Shown in pieces: positions 1 through 5,695 of a stretch of DNA of 5,824 bases. The notes below the pieces were generated by a model, which was not told where the DNA came from, ran no database searches, and saw only the letters and a program-made list of their open reading frames with translations. The stretch's first letter is position 1, and each line of letters starts with the position of its first letter. The stretch covers positions 1-5,824 of the forward strand of contig NZ_JBEZFP010000240.1 of NCBI RefSeq assembly GCF_040649515.1, given 5' to 3'. The stretch comes from Yinghuangia elevatio (GTDB taxonomy: Bacteria; Actinomycetota; Actinomycetes; Streptomycetales; Streptomycetaceae). The position numbers and the translations under genes are program-made.

Positions 1-26
1 CGGGCGAATCACCCGTACGCGCCGAC

Positions 27-35
27 TGCTATATA
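27..35 (+). promoter_or_regulatory. Possible extended -10 promoter for the permease gene
   Basis: The bases TGC TATATA form an extended -10 element (TG-n followed by a TATA-type hexamer) in the only AT-rich stretch upstream of the permease. No good -35 hexamer is visible 16 to 18 bases upstream, which extended -10 promoters can tolerate. Transcription would begin near 41-43 and give a leader of about 55 bases containing the hairpin described separately. This is pattern recognition only. Confidence 0.35.
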
Positions 36-67
36 GGAGTGTTCTAGTCCAAATCGGCTATTCATGA

Positions 68-95
68 CCTGACACCGAGCGAAGCGGGGGTCAGG
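68..95 (+). promoter_or_regulatory. 5' leader hairpin covering the permease ribosome binding site
   Basis: CCTGAC (68-73) is perfectly complementary to GTCAGG (90-95). The stem continues past one A-G mismatch with CC (75-76) pairing to GG (87-88). The purine-rich GCGGGGG (84-90), the only plausible Shine-Dalgarno sequence for the ATG at 98, lies in the right arm and loop. Folding could therefore limit ribosome access. The pairing is seen directly; a regulatory role is inferred and untested. Confidence 0.35.
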
Positions 96-97
96 CC

Positions 98-1630
98 ATG
101 GCTACGTCGAGTCCATTCCGGACCAAGACGGTCGAACAGTCGATCCGTGACACGGAGGATCCCGAACACGGGCTCAAGCGCGCCCTCTCCGCACTGGACC
201 TGACGGTCTTCGGTGTCGGCGTCATCATCGGCACCGGCATTTTCGTGCTGACCGGCACCGTCGCGCGCGACACCGCGGGCCCCGCGGTCGCCATCTCCTT
301 CGTCGTCAGCGGCTTCGTGTGCGCGCTGGCGGCGCTGTGCTACGCGGAGTTCTCGTCGACGGTCCCGGTGGCCGGATCGGCGTACACGTTCGCGTACACC
401 TCGATCGGCGAGCTGCCCGCGTGGATCATCGGGTGGGACCTGATCCTCGAACTCGCCCTCGGCGCCGCGGTGGTGGCGGTCGGCTGGTCGGGCTACGTGC
501 AGTCGATGCTGGATTCCGCCGACATCACGCTGCCCAACGCGATCAACGGCGGCACCGACGACGACTGGGGCTTCAACCTCCCGGCGTCGCTGCTGGTGCT
601 GCTCCTGACCGTGATCCTGGTCTTCGGCGTCAAGCTGTCGTCCCGCTTCACCGCGATCATCGTGGCCGTCAAGGTGACCGTGGTGCTCGTGGTGATCTTC
701 GCGGGGCTGTTCTTCGTCAAGGCCGACAACTACTCGCCGTTCATCCCCGAGAAGCAGCCGCAGACCGGTCCCGACGACGGGCTCAAACAGCCGCTCATCG
801 AGTGGATGAGCGGCTTCGAGCCGACCACGTTCGGCGTCATGGGCATCTTCTTCGGCGCGGCGACGGTCTTCTTCGCGTACATCGGCTTCGACATCGTCGC
901 GAGCGCCGCCGAGGAGACCAAGCGGCCGCAGCGCGACCTGCCGATCGGCATCCTCGGCTCGCTGGGCATCTGCACGGTCCTGTACGTCGCCGTGTCGATC
1001 GTCGTGACCGGGATGCAGCACTACACCGAACTGTCCATCGACGCACCGCTCTCGGACGCCTTCAAAGCGGTCGGGCACGGCGGGTGGGCCTGGGTGATCA
1101 ACGTCGGCGCGGTCGCGGGCCTCATGTCGGTGACCATGATCATGCTGCTCGGCCAGAGCCGGGTGTTCTTCGCGATGAGCCGCGACGGCCTGATCCCGAA
1201 GTTCTTCAGCGAGACGCACCCGGTGTACCGCACGCCGTACCGCTCCACGATCGCGCTCGGCGTCGTCGTCGCGGTGGTGGCGGGTGTGATCCCGCTCAAG
1301 GAGCTCGCCGAACTGGTCAACATCGGCACGCTGTTCGCGTTCGTGGTGGTCTCGATCGGCGTGATCGTGCTGCGCCGCACGCGCCCCGACCTGCCGCGGG
1401 CCTTCCGTACGCCGTGGGTGCCGGTGCTGCCGATCGTGTCGGTGCTGGCCTGCCTGTGGCTGATGATCAACCTGCCGGTCGAGACCTGGTGGCGCTTCCT
1501 GGTCTGGATGGCGGCCGGGTTCGTCATCTACTTCCTCTACAGCCGCCGCAACAGCCGCCTGGGCAAGGCGGCATCGGCCGCCGGCTCAGGCGTCCCCGGG
1601 CCTCCGCGGACGGGCGCCGACGGCCGCTGA
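98..1630 (+). CDS. APC-superfamily amino acid permease (cationic amino acid transporter type)
   Basis: This 510-residue integral membrane protein is predicted to import amino acids across the cytoplasmic membrane as a secondary transporter. It resembles the CAT/YfnA branch of the APC superfamily. Family hallmarks are visible: a hydrophilic N-terminus; TM1 (about residues 34-55) with the glycine-rich IIGTGIF at 43-49, the unwound substrate-binding segment of APC folds; GSAYTFAY near 93-100; IGFD (262-265) followed by EETKRPQRDLPIGI (272-285), a strongly conserved cytoplasmic loop; and SRVFFAMSRDGLIP (354-367). About 12 hydrophobic helices can be counted, with an external loop at about 208-240. 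Full length matches the family. The ATG at 98 has GGGGG eight bases upstream and precedes the conserved N-terminus. The proline- and glycine-rich tail (490-510) is probably disordered. Substrate cannot be read from sequence; neutral or basic amino acids, or a polyamine, are all possible. It appears monocistronic and converges on the AraC gene. Confidence 0.93.
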   Translation: MATSSPFRTKTVEQSIRDTEDPEHGLKRALSALDLTVFGVGVIIGTGIFVLTGTVARDTAGPAVAISFVVSGFVCALAALCYAEFSSTVPVAGSAYTFAYTSIGELPAWIIGWDLILELALGAAVVAVGWSGYVQSMLDSADITLPNAINGGTDDDWGFNLPASLLVLLLTVILVFGVKLSSRFTAIIVAVKVTVVLVVIFAGLFFVKADNYSPFIPEKQPQTGPDDGLKQPLIEWMSGFEPTTFGVMGIFFGAATVFFAYIGFDIVASAAEETKRPQRDLPIGILGSLGICTVLYVAVSIVVTGMQHYTELSIDAPLSDAFKAVGHGGWAWVINVGAVAGLMSVTMIMLLGQSRVFFAMSRDGLIPKFFSETHPVYRTPYRSTIALGVVVAVVAGVIPLKELAELVNIGTLFAFVVVSIGVIVLRRTRPDLPRAFRTPWVPVLPIVSVLACLWLMINLPVETWWRFLVWMAAGFVIYFLYSRRNSRLGKAASAAGSGVPGPPRTGADGR

Positions 1631-1678
1631 CGGCCGAGCCGACCTGACCGCCGCTGACGGCCGGGCCGACCTGACCGC
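1623..1678. repeat. Two-copy 27-bp tandem repeat straddling the permease stop codon
   Basis: Positions 1624-1650 and 1651-1677 are identical at 26 of 27 bases; only A1637 versus G1664 differs. The first copy contains the permease stop TGA (1628-1630), and the second repeats it in the same frame at 1655-1657. The unit is a multiple of three, so reading frame is preserved across it. It looks like a recent slippage duplication. The rest of the 99-bp gap to the AraC gene shows no convincing terminator hairpin with a T-run. Confidence 0.85.
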
Positions 1679-1729
1679 AGCAGCCCTACCGCGGACGGCT
1701 CTACCGACCACTTGCCGGGCCTGCCGCGC

Positions 1730-2677
1730 CTATACGGGGGTCGCGGCGGCCTGGCGGCGGAACTCCCCCGGCCGGGTGCCGCGCAGGCGCGTGAAGGCCG
1801 CGCTCAGCGCATAGCCGTCGCTGTAGCCGACGCGCCGTGCGATGGCGGCCACGGTGTCGTCGGTACGGCGCAGCAGGTCGGCGGCGAGCGACACGCGCCA
1901 GCCGGTGACGTACGCCATCGGCGTCTCGCCGACGACGCGGGTGAACCGCTGGGCGAACCCGGCACGCGACACGCCCGTACGCGACGCCAGTTCGCCGACG
2001 GTCCAGGCGTACGCCGGGTCGTCGTGCACGAGCCGCAGCGCGTGGGCGATCACCGGGTCGCCGAGCGCGCGGTACCACGCGGGAGCGTCCGCGCCCAGGC
2101 CGTCGAACCAGGTGCGCAGCGTGGACACGAGCAGGAGGTCGAGCAGCCGGTCGAGGAAGACCTGCTGGCCGGCGCGGTCGACGGCGACCTCGTCGAGAAG
2201 CATGAGCATCAGGGGGCAGTCGGCGAGATCCGCCGGCACGACGACCACCTGCGGCAGTGTCGCGAGCAGGTGCGTGCTGATGTCCTCGCGGAGCTGGTAG
2301 CCGGCGGTCAGGAGCACCGACTCCGCGTCCGGCCGGTCGCCCCAGGTGCGATGGCCGATGCGGCTGGACTCGGTGAGGTCGCGGCCGAGTTCGTCGGTGC
2401 ACTGGTCCTCGGCCAGGACGACCACGCGCGGGGCGGCGTCGGGCGAGCAGGCCACGGTGAACGGCGCGGGCCCGCGGACGATCGCCGCCGCGCCGGTGTC
2501 GAGGCGTACCGGGTCGCCGTCCTCGGGCAGCACCCAGCCGGCGCCGCTCGGCATGGTGAGCAGCGTGAGCGGGGCGTCGTTGGCGAAGCGGACCGCCCAC
2601 GGAGAGTCCAGCAGGGAACGGCAGAACATCGCCCCGTGTGCGCGCGAGTCGTAGAGCAGAGTGGCGAGGGCGTCCAT
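1730..2677 (-). CDS. AraC-family transcriptional regulator with N-terminal cupin domain
   Basis: This 315-residue DNA-binding regulator probably controls the divergent oxidoreductase gene at 2806. Residues about 6-195 form an AraC-type cupin sensor domain of the Cupin_6 kind, beginning LLYDSRAHGAMFCRSLLDSP, with the usual glycine-rich beta turns (GAGWVLPEDG, 45-54). The C-terminal 100 residues hold the two helix-turn-helix motifs of the family: WTVGELASRTGVSRAGFAQRF (225-245) and TVAAIARRVGYSDGYALSAAF (275-295). The last matches the AraC signature with GYSDGYALSAAF in place of the common GY.S...F...F, followed by TRPGEFRR. I chose the ATG at 2677 over an in-frame ATG at 2719 because homologues of this type begin just before LLYD and because a TATCCT box sits exactly six bases upstream. 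The ligand is unknown. Members of this group often sit beside NmrA-like or short-chain dehydrogenase genes and regulate them, as here. Confidence 0.9.
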   Translation of the reverse strand: MDALATLLYDSRAHGAMFCRSLLDSPWAVRFANDAPLTLLTMPSGAGWVLPEDGDPVRLDTGAAAIVRGPAPFTVACSPDAAPRVVVLAEDQCTDELGRDLTESSRIGHRTWGDRPDAESVLLTAGYQLREDISTHLLATLPQVVVVPADLADCPLMLMLLDEVAVDRAGQQVFLDRLLDLLLVSTLRTWFDGLGADAPAWYRALGDPVIAHALRLVHDDPAYAWTVGELASRTGVSRAGFAQRFTRVVGETPMAYVTGWRVSLAADLLRRTDDTVAAIARRVGYSDGYALSAAFTRLRGTRPGEFRRQAAATPV

Positions 2678-2805
2678 CGGCCCAGGATAGGCAGAGAGCG
2701 GTGATGGACGGGAGCCCACGGCGAAGTCGCGGATCTGGACGCTCGCACATCACCCGTGGATCCGCGAGCATTTTCCGTCCAGGCTCGGCAGGGTTGGCTG
2801 GACGC
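2671..2805. promoter_or_regulatory. Divergent AraC / oxidoreductase control region with repeated TGGACG and inverted repeats
   Basis: The gap between the two start codons (2678-2805) must contain both promoters. The hexamer TGGACG occurs at 2705-2710, 2736-2741 and 2799-2804 on the plus strand, and at 2776-2781 and 2671-2676 on the minus strand. The last of these overlaps the AraC start codon. Inverted repeats include TCGCGGATC (2727-2735) with GATCCGCGA (2759-2767), TGGACGG (2705-2711) with CCGTCCA (2775-2781), CGTCCAG (2776-2782) with CTGGACG (2798-2804), and GCTCGC (2741-2746) with GCGAGC (2764-2769). The two outermost pairs share almost the same centre (near 2743-2747). This is a reasonable set of operator candidates for the AraC protein; which element is bound is inference. 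Confidence 0.5.
2684..2689 (-). promoter_or_regulatory. -10 box of a leaderless promoter for the AraC gene
   Basis: On the minus strand TATCCT (a TAnnnT hexamer) is followed by six bases, GGGCCG, and then the ATG at 2677. With that spacing transcription would start on the A of the start codon, the usual geometry of leaderless mRNAs in actinobacteria. No Shine-Dalgarno sequence is present. The -35 region at the 17-base spacing (2707-2712) is a poor match, consistent with an activated or weak promoter. Confidence 0.5.
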
Positions 2806-3630
2806 ATGAACACAACACCGATTCTCGTCCTGGGCGGTACCGGCAAGACCGGCCGCCACGTCGTCGACGCCCTGGTCCGCCGGGGGCACCGGGTGCGTGC
2901 GGTCTCGCGTTCCACGTCGCCGCGTTTCGACTGGCACGACCGCGACACCTGGAAGGAGGCGTTGTCGGGCGTCGGCGCGGTCTACATCGTGGAACCGGAC
3001 GACGGGCCGGTACCGCTGGGCGAGTTCAGCAGGCTCGCGGTCGAGGCTGGCGTCGTACGCCAGGTCCTGCTGTCGGCGCGCAGCCGCGACGACATCCACG
3101 TGGCGCTGAAGGGGGCCAGCGAGGCGGCCGTGCGCGAGTCCGGGGCGGAATGGACGATGCTTCGGCCCGCCTGGTTCCACCAGAACTTCACCGAACTCCC
3201 CATGTTCACCGAGTCGCTGGCGGCAGGTGAGCTGCGGCTGCCGACGGGTGAGGGGCGCGAGCCGTTCATCGACGCCCGCGACATCGGAGAGGTGGCCGCC
3301 GAGGCGCTGACCGCGCCGGGGCACGCGGGGAAGGTGTACGAGCTGACCGGGCCGCAGAGCCTCACGTTCGCCGAGGCGGTCGCCCTCGTCGGCGGGGCGA
3401 CCGGCCGCGAACTCCGGTTCCGCGCGGTGAGCGAGGAGGACTACGCGACGGACCTGCTCGCCGCCGGACTGCCCGAGGAGCACCACGAGATGTTCATCGG
3501 CCTGTTCCGGGTGATCCGCGAGGGTCGGGCGGAAGGCGAAACGGGCGATGTACGCGAGGTGTTGGGGCGGGAGCCCCGCTCGTTCGCCGCGTGGCTGGCG
3601 GAGGACGTCGAGGTCACCCGGGGCGGGTGA
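2806..3630 (+). CDS. NmrA-like NAD(P)-binding oxidoreductase (atypical short-chain dehydrogenase)
   Basis: This 274-residue cytoplasmic Rossmann-fold protein starts with ILVLGGTGKTGRHVVDALVRRGH: beta strand 1, the dinucleotide-binding GGTGKTG (10-16) and helix A. VRAVSRS (30-36) lies at the end of beta 2, where NADPH-preferring members carry an arginine. Other NmrA/EasG-like hallmarks are WTMLRPAWFHQNF (116-128), FIDARDIGEVAAEAL (144-158) and YELTGPQSLTFAEAVAL (178-194). The classical YxxxK catalytic pair of short-chain dehydrogenases is not seen in its expected place, as usual for this atypical group, so the protein may be a reductase or a redox-sensing NAD(P) binder. Length fits the family (about 270-300). 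The ATG at 2806 places the Rossmann motif at the N-terminus; an upstream in-frame ATG at 2638 would run back into the AraC gene and add a non-homologous leader. The Shine-Dalgarno sequence is weak. It is transcribed divergently from the AraC regulator, its likely controller. Substrate unknown. Confidence 0.88.
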   Translation: MNTTPILVLGGTGKTGRHVVDALVRRGHRVRAVSRSTSPRFDWHDRDTWKEALSGVGAVYIVEPDDGPVPLGEFSRLAVEAGVVRQVLLSARSRDDIHVALKGASEAAVRESGAEWTMLRPAWFHQNFTELPMFTESLAAGELRLPTGEGREPFIDARDIGEVAAEALTAPGHAGKVYELTGPQSLTFAEAVALVGGATGRELRFRAVSEEDYATDLLAAGLPEEHHEMFIGLFRVIREGRAEGETGDVREVLGREPRSFAAWLAEDVEVTRGG

Positions 3631-3639
3631 CGGGTGGTG

Positions 3640-3731
3640 GGCCGCGGGCGGGCAGGACGTCAGGGAGGGCGGCGCGGGCGGGGCGGGCTGTGCTCGGTCG
3701 GCGCAGGCGGCCTCACGCGGCGCCCGCGGCC
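3640..3731. repeat. Widely spaced 11-bp inverted repeat between convergent genes
   Basis: GGCCGCGGGCG (3640-3650) is perfectly complementary to CGCCCGCGGCC (3721-3731), with 70 bases between the arms. The pair lies where the oxidoreductase gene and the DUF1330 gene converge, and the right arm falls inside the end of the latter. It could help end transcription in both directions, but no T-run follows and an 11-base GC-only match may be chance. The rest of this 82-bp gap is G-rich and otherwise featureless. Confidence 0.25.
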
Positions 3732-4059
3732 TTGCGTATCGCGCGCACGGCCGCGGTCGGGGTGTAGCCGTCGGGCACGCCCTCGATCATGATGAGGTCG
3801 CCCTTGATATGCCGCGTGCGGAGGGGGCGATCTCCTGGTAGGCGGGGGAGTCGTACCAGGCCCGCGCCTCGTCGATGCCGGGGAAGCCGAGCATGACGAC
3901 GCTGCCTGCCCAACTGCCTTCCTTGACCTCGTGCGTCGCGACGTGGACGAGGTAGCGGCCGCCGTACGGCTCCATCGTGCCGGGCAGGCGCTCGATGTAC
4001 TCGGCGATGTCCACGTGCGGCGCGGCGTCCTGCAAGTTGGCGATGACGTATGCGGGCAT
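3713..4059 (-). pseudogene. DUF1330 family protein gene, disrupted by a single-base frameshift
   Basis: DUF1330 proteins are small cytoplasmic alpha+beta proteins of the dimeric ferredoxin-like barrel type with no established reaction. The first frame reads MPAYVIANLQDAAPHVDIAE at the N-terminus, then MEPYGGRYLVH, GSWAGSVVMLGFPG and AWYDSPAYQEIAP, a very typical DUF1330 order. After residue 79 the frame turns to SARGISRATSS and stops at 3787. The family-typical ending (LRTRHIKGDLIMIEGVPDGY) continues in the next frame and stops at 3713. Adding one C to the run of five (3823-3827) joins both halves into a normal 115-residue protein; as written the product is 90 residues with a foreign tail. 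The start at 4059 has a near-perfect Shine-Dalgarno, and codon use is normal on both sides, so the lesion is recent, a sequencing error in a homopolymer, or less likely a -1 ribosomal slip on CCC. Its neighbours give no functional clue. Confidence 0.85.
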
Positions 4060-4065
4060 GGTCTG

Positions 4066-4073
4066 TTCTCCTC
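4066..4073 (-). promoter_or_regulatory. Strong Shine-Dalgarno for the DUF1330 gene
   Basis: On the minus strand GAGGAGAA is followed by six bases and then the ATG at 4059. This fixes the start against the in-frame ATG at 4131, which would add 24 residues unlike the family. It is by far the best ribosome binding site in the window and shows that this gene is, or recently was, actively translated. Confidence 0.8.
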
Positions 4074-4132
4074 GGTGCGTGTCGGGCGGGGGGTGCGGCC
4101 GGCTGATCCGGTCGTGCTTTCCGCAGGTCAAG

Positions 4133-4138
4133 AAGCTA
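4133..4138 (-). promoter_or_regulatory. Weak candidate -10 box for the DUF1330 gene
   Basis: TAGCTT on the minus strand fits the TAnnnT pattern and would give a start point near 4126 with a leader of about 66 bases. No good -35 is seen at the matching distance. An alternative reading uses TTGACC (4131-4126, minus) as a -35, but then no acceptable -10 follows. Neither is secure. Confidence 0.2.
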
Positions 4139-4151
4139 CGCGCGGATGAGG

Positions 4152-4191
4152 GGCACGGAATCAGTCACGCATCGGTACTGCGTCGCGTGCC
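4152..4191. repeat. Nested inverted repeats in the DUF1330 / glycosyltransferase gap
   Basis: GGCACG (4152-4157) pairs with CGTGCC (4186-4191), and inside it ACGCA (4167-4171) pairs with TGCGT (4179-4183) around a seven-base loop. The two stems are separated by nine bases on the left and two on the right. The element lies between two divergent genes and upstream of both candidate promoters. It could be an operator or a structured RNA segment, or chance in GC-rich DNA. Confidence 0.25.
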
Positions 4192-4220
4192 AGGTCGGTA
4201 GATGGGGACAGTCCTTCCGA

Positions 4221-4233
4221 AAAGTAGTACTTT
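4221..4233. promoter_or_regulatory. 13-bp AT-rich palindrome upstream of the glycosyltransferase promoter
   Basis: AAAGTA-G-TACTTT is a perfect palindrome with six-base arms around one central base, in one of the few AT-rich patches of the window. It ends eight bases before the putative -35 of the glycosyltransferase promoter. That is a usual place for an operator bound by a dimeric regulator. No known motif is recognised. Confidence 0.35.
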
Positions 4234-4241
4234 CACCGCGT

Positions 4242-4272
4242 TTGCAGCAGTGCGTAAGCAACCCGCTACGGT
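4242..4272 (+). promoter_or_regulatory. Leaderless promoter of the glycosyltransferase gene
   Basis: TACGGT (4267-4272, TAnnnT) is followed by exactly six bases and then GTG at 4279, so transcription should start on the start codon. TTGCAG (4242-4247) is a possible -35 with a rather long 19-base spacer. No Shine-Dalgarno precedes the gene. The geometry is identical to that of the AraC gene in this window. Confidence 0.5.
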
Positions 4273-4278
4273 TTGCCC

Positions 4279-5691
4279 GTGCTTCGTCGTGCCCTCCGCG
4301 TACTGCTCCGCCCCGCCGTCTCCGGCGCCCTGCTTCTGGCCGTCGGCGCGGCCACCCACATCCCGTCGTTCCTCCGCGCGTTCTGGAACCCCGACGAAGG
4401 CTTCCTGGCCACTCAGGGGCGCATGCTGGCCACCGGGACGGACCTCTACACCGGCGTCGTCGACCGCAAGCCGCCGGTGCTCCCGTACCTGTACGCCGGC
4501 GTCTTCGAACTGTTCGGCACCGACCACCTCTGGCCGGTCAAGGCCCTCGCCCTGCTCGCACACCTGGCGACGGCCGCCCTCCTGCTCGTCCTCGCGCGCC
4601 GCCGCTACGGGCCCACCGCGGGCCTCGCCGCCGCACTCCTCTACCTCGTCGCCAGCATCGGCCTGTCGCCGCCCGACGCGCACGCGGCGAACTTCGAGGT
4701 GTTCATGCTGCCGGCGACCATCGCCGCCGTGGTCCTCGCGGATCGCAGGCGGTACGTCTGGGCGGGCATCGCGGTGGCGGTCGCCGCGCTGACCAAGCAG
4801 TCCGGGGGAGCGGTGCTGCTGCCGGTCCTGTGGCTGGCCTGGCGGCAGTCGGGACGCCCCGGCGTGCTGCGCGCGCTGGTCGGCACCGCCGCGCCCGTCG
4901 TGCTGGTCGCTCCGCTCTTCGGCGTCGGGCACTTCCTGTTCTGGGTGGTGACCGGGTCCGGCGGCTACCTGTCCCTCGAGGGCGGCTGGCTGCGCGCGGT
5001 CAGTCGTGCCGGGGCCAACCTCGGCATCGTCGTCGCCGCGGGGCTTCCGGTGGTGTGGGCGGCGTGGCGAGGGCGGCGCCTGCGGGCGGACGCGGACCTG
5101 TGGCTGTGGCTCGCGGCCTCCGTCCTCGCGGTCAGCGCGGGGACCCGCTTCTTCGGCCACTACTTCCTGCAGTTGCTGCCGCCGCTGACGATGCTCGGCG
5201 TGGCGGGCCTCGCGCGGGGAGTGCTGCGCTGGCGTACCGCCGCCTGGTACGCGGTGCTGTCGGCCGCCGTCTTCACGTGGATGGCGCTCACCTGGCCGCA
5301 GGCGAGGCTGGAGCACATCCAGTCGGTCGCCAGGACGGTCCGGTCGGAGACCAGGCCGGGCGAACACGTGCTGGTCTGGGGCATGAACCCCGCGATGTAC
5401 TACTTCTCCGAACGCCCGCCCGCGACGCGCTTCCTGACCGCGGGCTTCCTCACCAACTTCTCGGGCGGCCGCCCGGAGCGGCAGGTCGGCGAGAGTCTCG
5501 CGATGCCGGGGGCGTGGGACCAGTTCGTCGAGGATCTGACGCGGACCCGCCCGGAGTTGGTGGTCGACGACTCGGGGCCGGCGGCGTACCGGCCGGACCG
5601 CATCCCGCGCTTCGAGGAGTACCTGAAGGCGAACTACCGGGAGGTCGCCCGGGACCGCCACATGATTATCTACCGGCGGGTGGCGTCCTAG
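4279..5691 (+). CDS. ArnT/PMT_2-like membrane glycosyltransferase (GT-C fold)
   Basis: This 470-residue polytopic membrane protein is predicted to move a sugar from a polyprenyl-phosphate donor to an acceptor outside the cytoplasmic membrane, as dolichyl-phosphate-mannose and ArnT-type (GT39/PMT_2) enzymes do. TM1 is at about residues 12-30. The first external loop carries NPDEG (37-41), whose acidic pair fits the GT-C catalytic position, and VVDRKPPVLPYLY (60-72), the D.KPP element typical of the family. About eight to ten hydrophobic helices follow, with GTRFFGHYFLQLLPP at 288-302, a block common in actinobacterial members. A soluble tail (about 341-470) includes GEHVLVWGMNPAMYYFSERP and ends the protein without a further membrane span. 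I chose GTG 4279 because TACGGT lies exactly six bases upstream; an in-frame TTG at 4273 would add only two residues and overlaps that promoter geometry. Acceptor (glycoprotein, lipoglycan, teichoic polymer) is unknown. A second gene follows after four bases, suggesting an operon. Confidence 0.87.
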   Translation: MLRRALRVLLRPAVSGALLLAVGAATHIPSFLRAFWNPDEGFLATQGRMLATGTDLYTGVVDRKPPVLPYLYAGVFELFGTDHLWPVKALALLAHLATAALLLVLARRRYGPTAGLAAALLYLVASIGLSPPDAHAANFEVFMLPATIAAVVLADRRRYVWAGIAVAVAALTKQSGGAVLLPVLWLAWRQSGRPGVLRALVGTAAPVVLVAPLFGVGHFLFWVVTGSGGYLSLEGGWLRAVSRAGANLGIVVAAGLPVVWAAWRGRRLRADADLWLWLAASVLAVSAGTRFFGHYFLQLLPPLTMLGVAGLARGVLRWRTAAWYAVLSAAVFTWMALTWPQARLEHIQSVARTVRSETRPGEHVLVWGMNPAMYYFSERPPATRFLTAGFLTNFSGGRPERQVGESLAMPGAWDQFVEDLTRTRPELVVDDSGPAAYRPDRIPRFEEYLKANYREVARDRHMIIYRRVAS

Positions 5692-5695
5692 CCGC

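Noticed and set aside
62..1219. Long open frame on the minus strand opposite the permease (385 codons), and a 442-codon frame on the plus strand at 319-1647
   Set aside because: Both are rich in Arg, Asp, His and Gly with no recognisable domain and lie entirely over a clear permease. They are by-products of high GC content.
2638..2805. N-terminal extension of the oxidoreductase to an ATG at 2638
   Set aside because: It adds 56 residues before the Rossmann motif, overlaps the divergent AraC gene and would leave no room for the promoters.
1701..2948. 415-codon minus-strand frame, plus the 330-codon plus-strand frame at 1712-2704, overlapping the AraC gene
   Set aside because: Low-complexity Arg/Ala/Gly translations without motifs. 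The AraC frame has a cupin domain and two helix-turn-helix motifs and accounts for the region.
3640..3731. Inverted repeat as a definite bidirectional terminator
   Set aside because: The arms are 70 bases apart with no T-run, and one arm is inside coding sequence. It is listed only as a low-confidence repeat.
3823..3827. Programmed -1 frameshifting in the DUF1330 gene
   Set aside because: A slip on CCC is possible, but there is no canonical slippery heptamer or clear downstream pseudoknot, and the family is not known to use recoding. A mutation or sequencing error is simpler.
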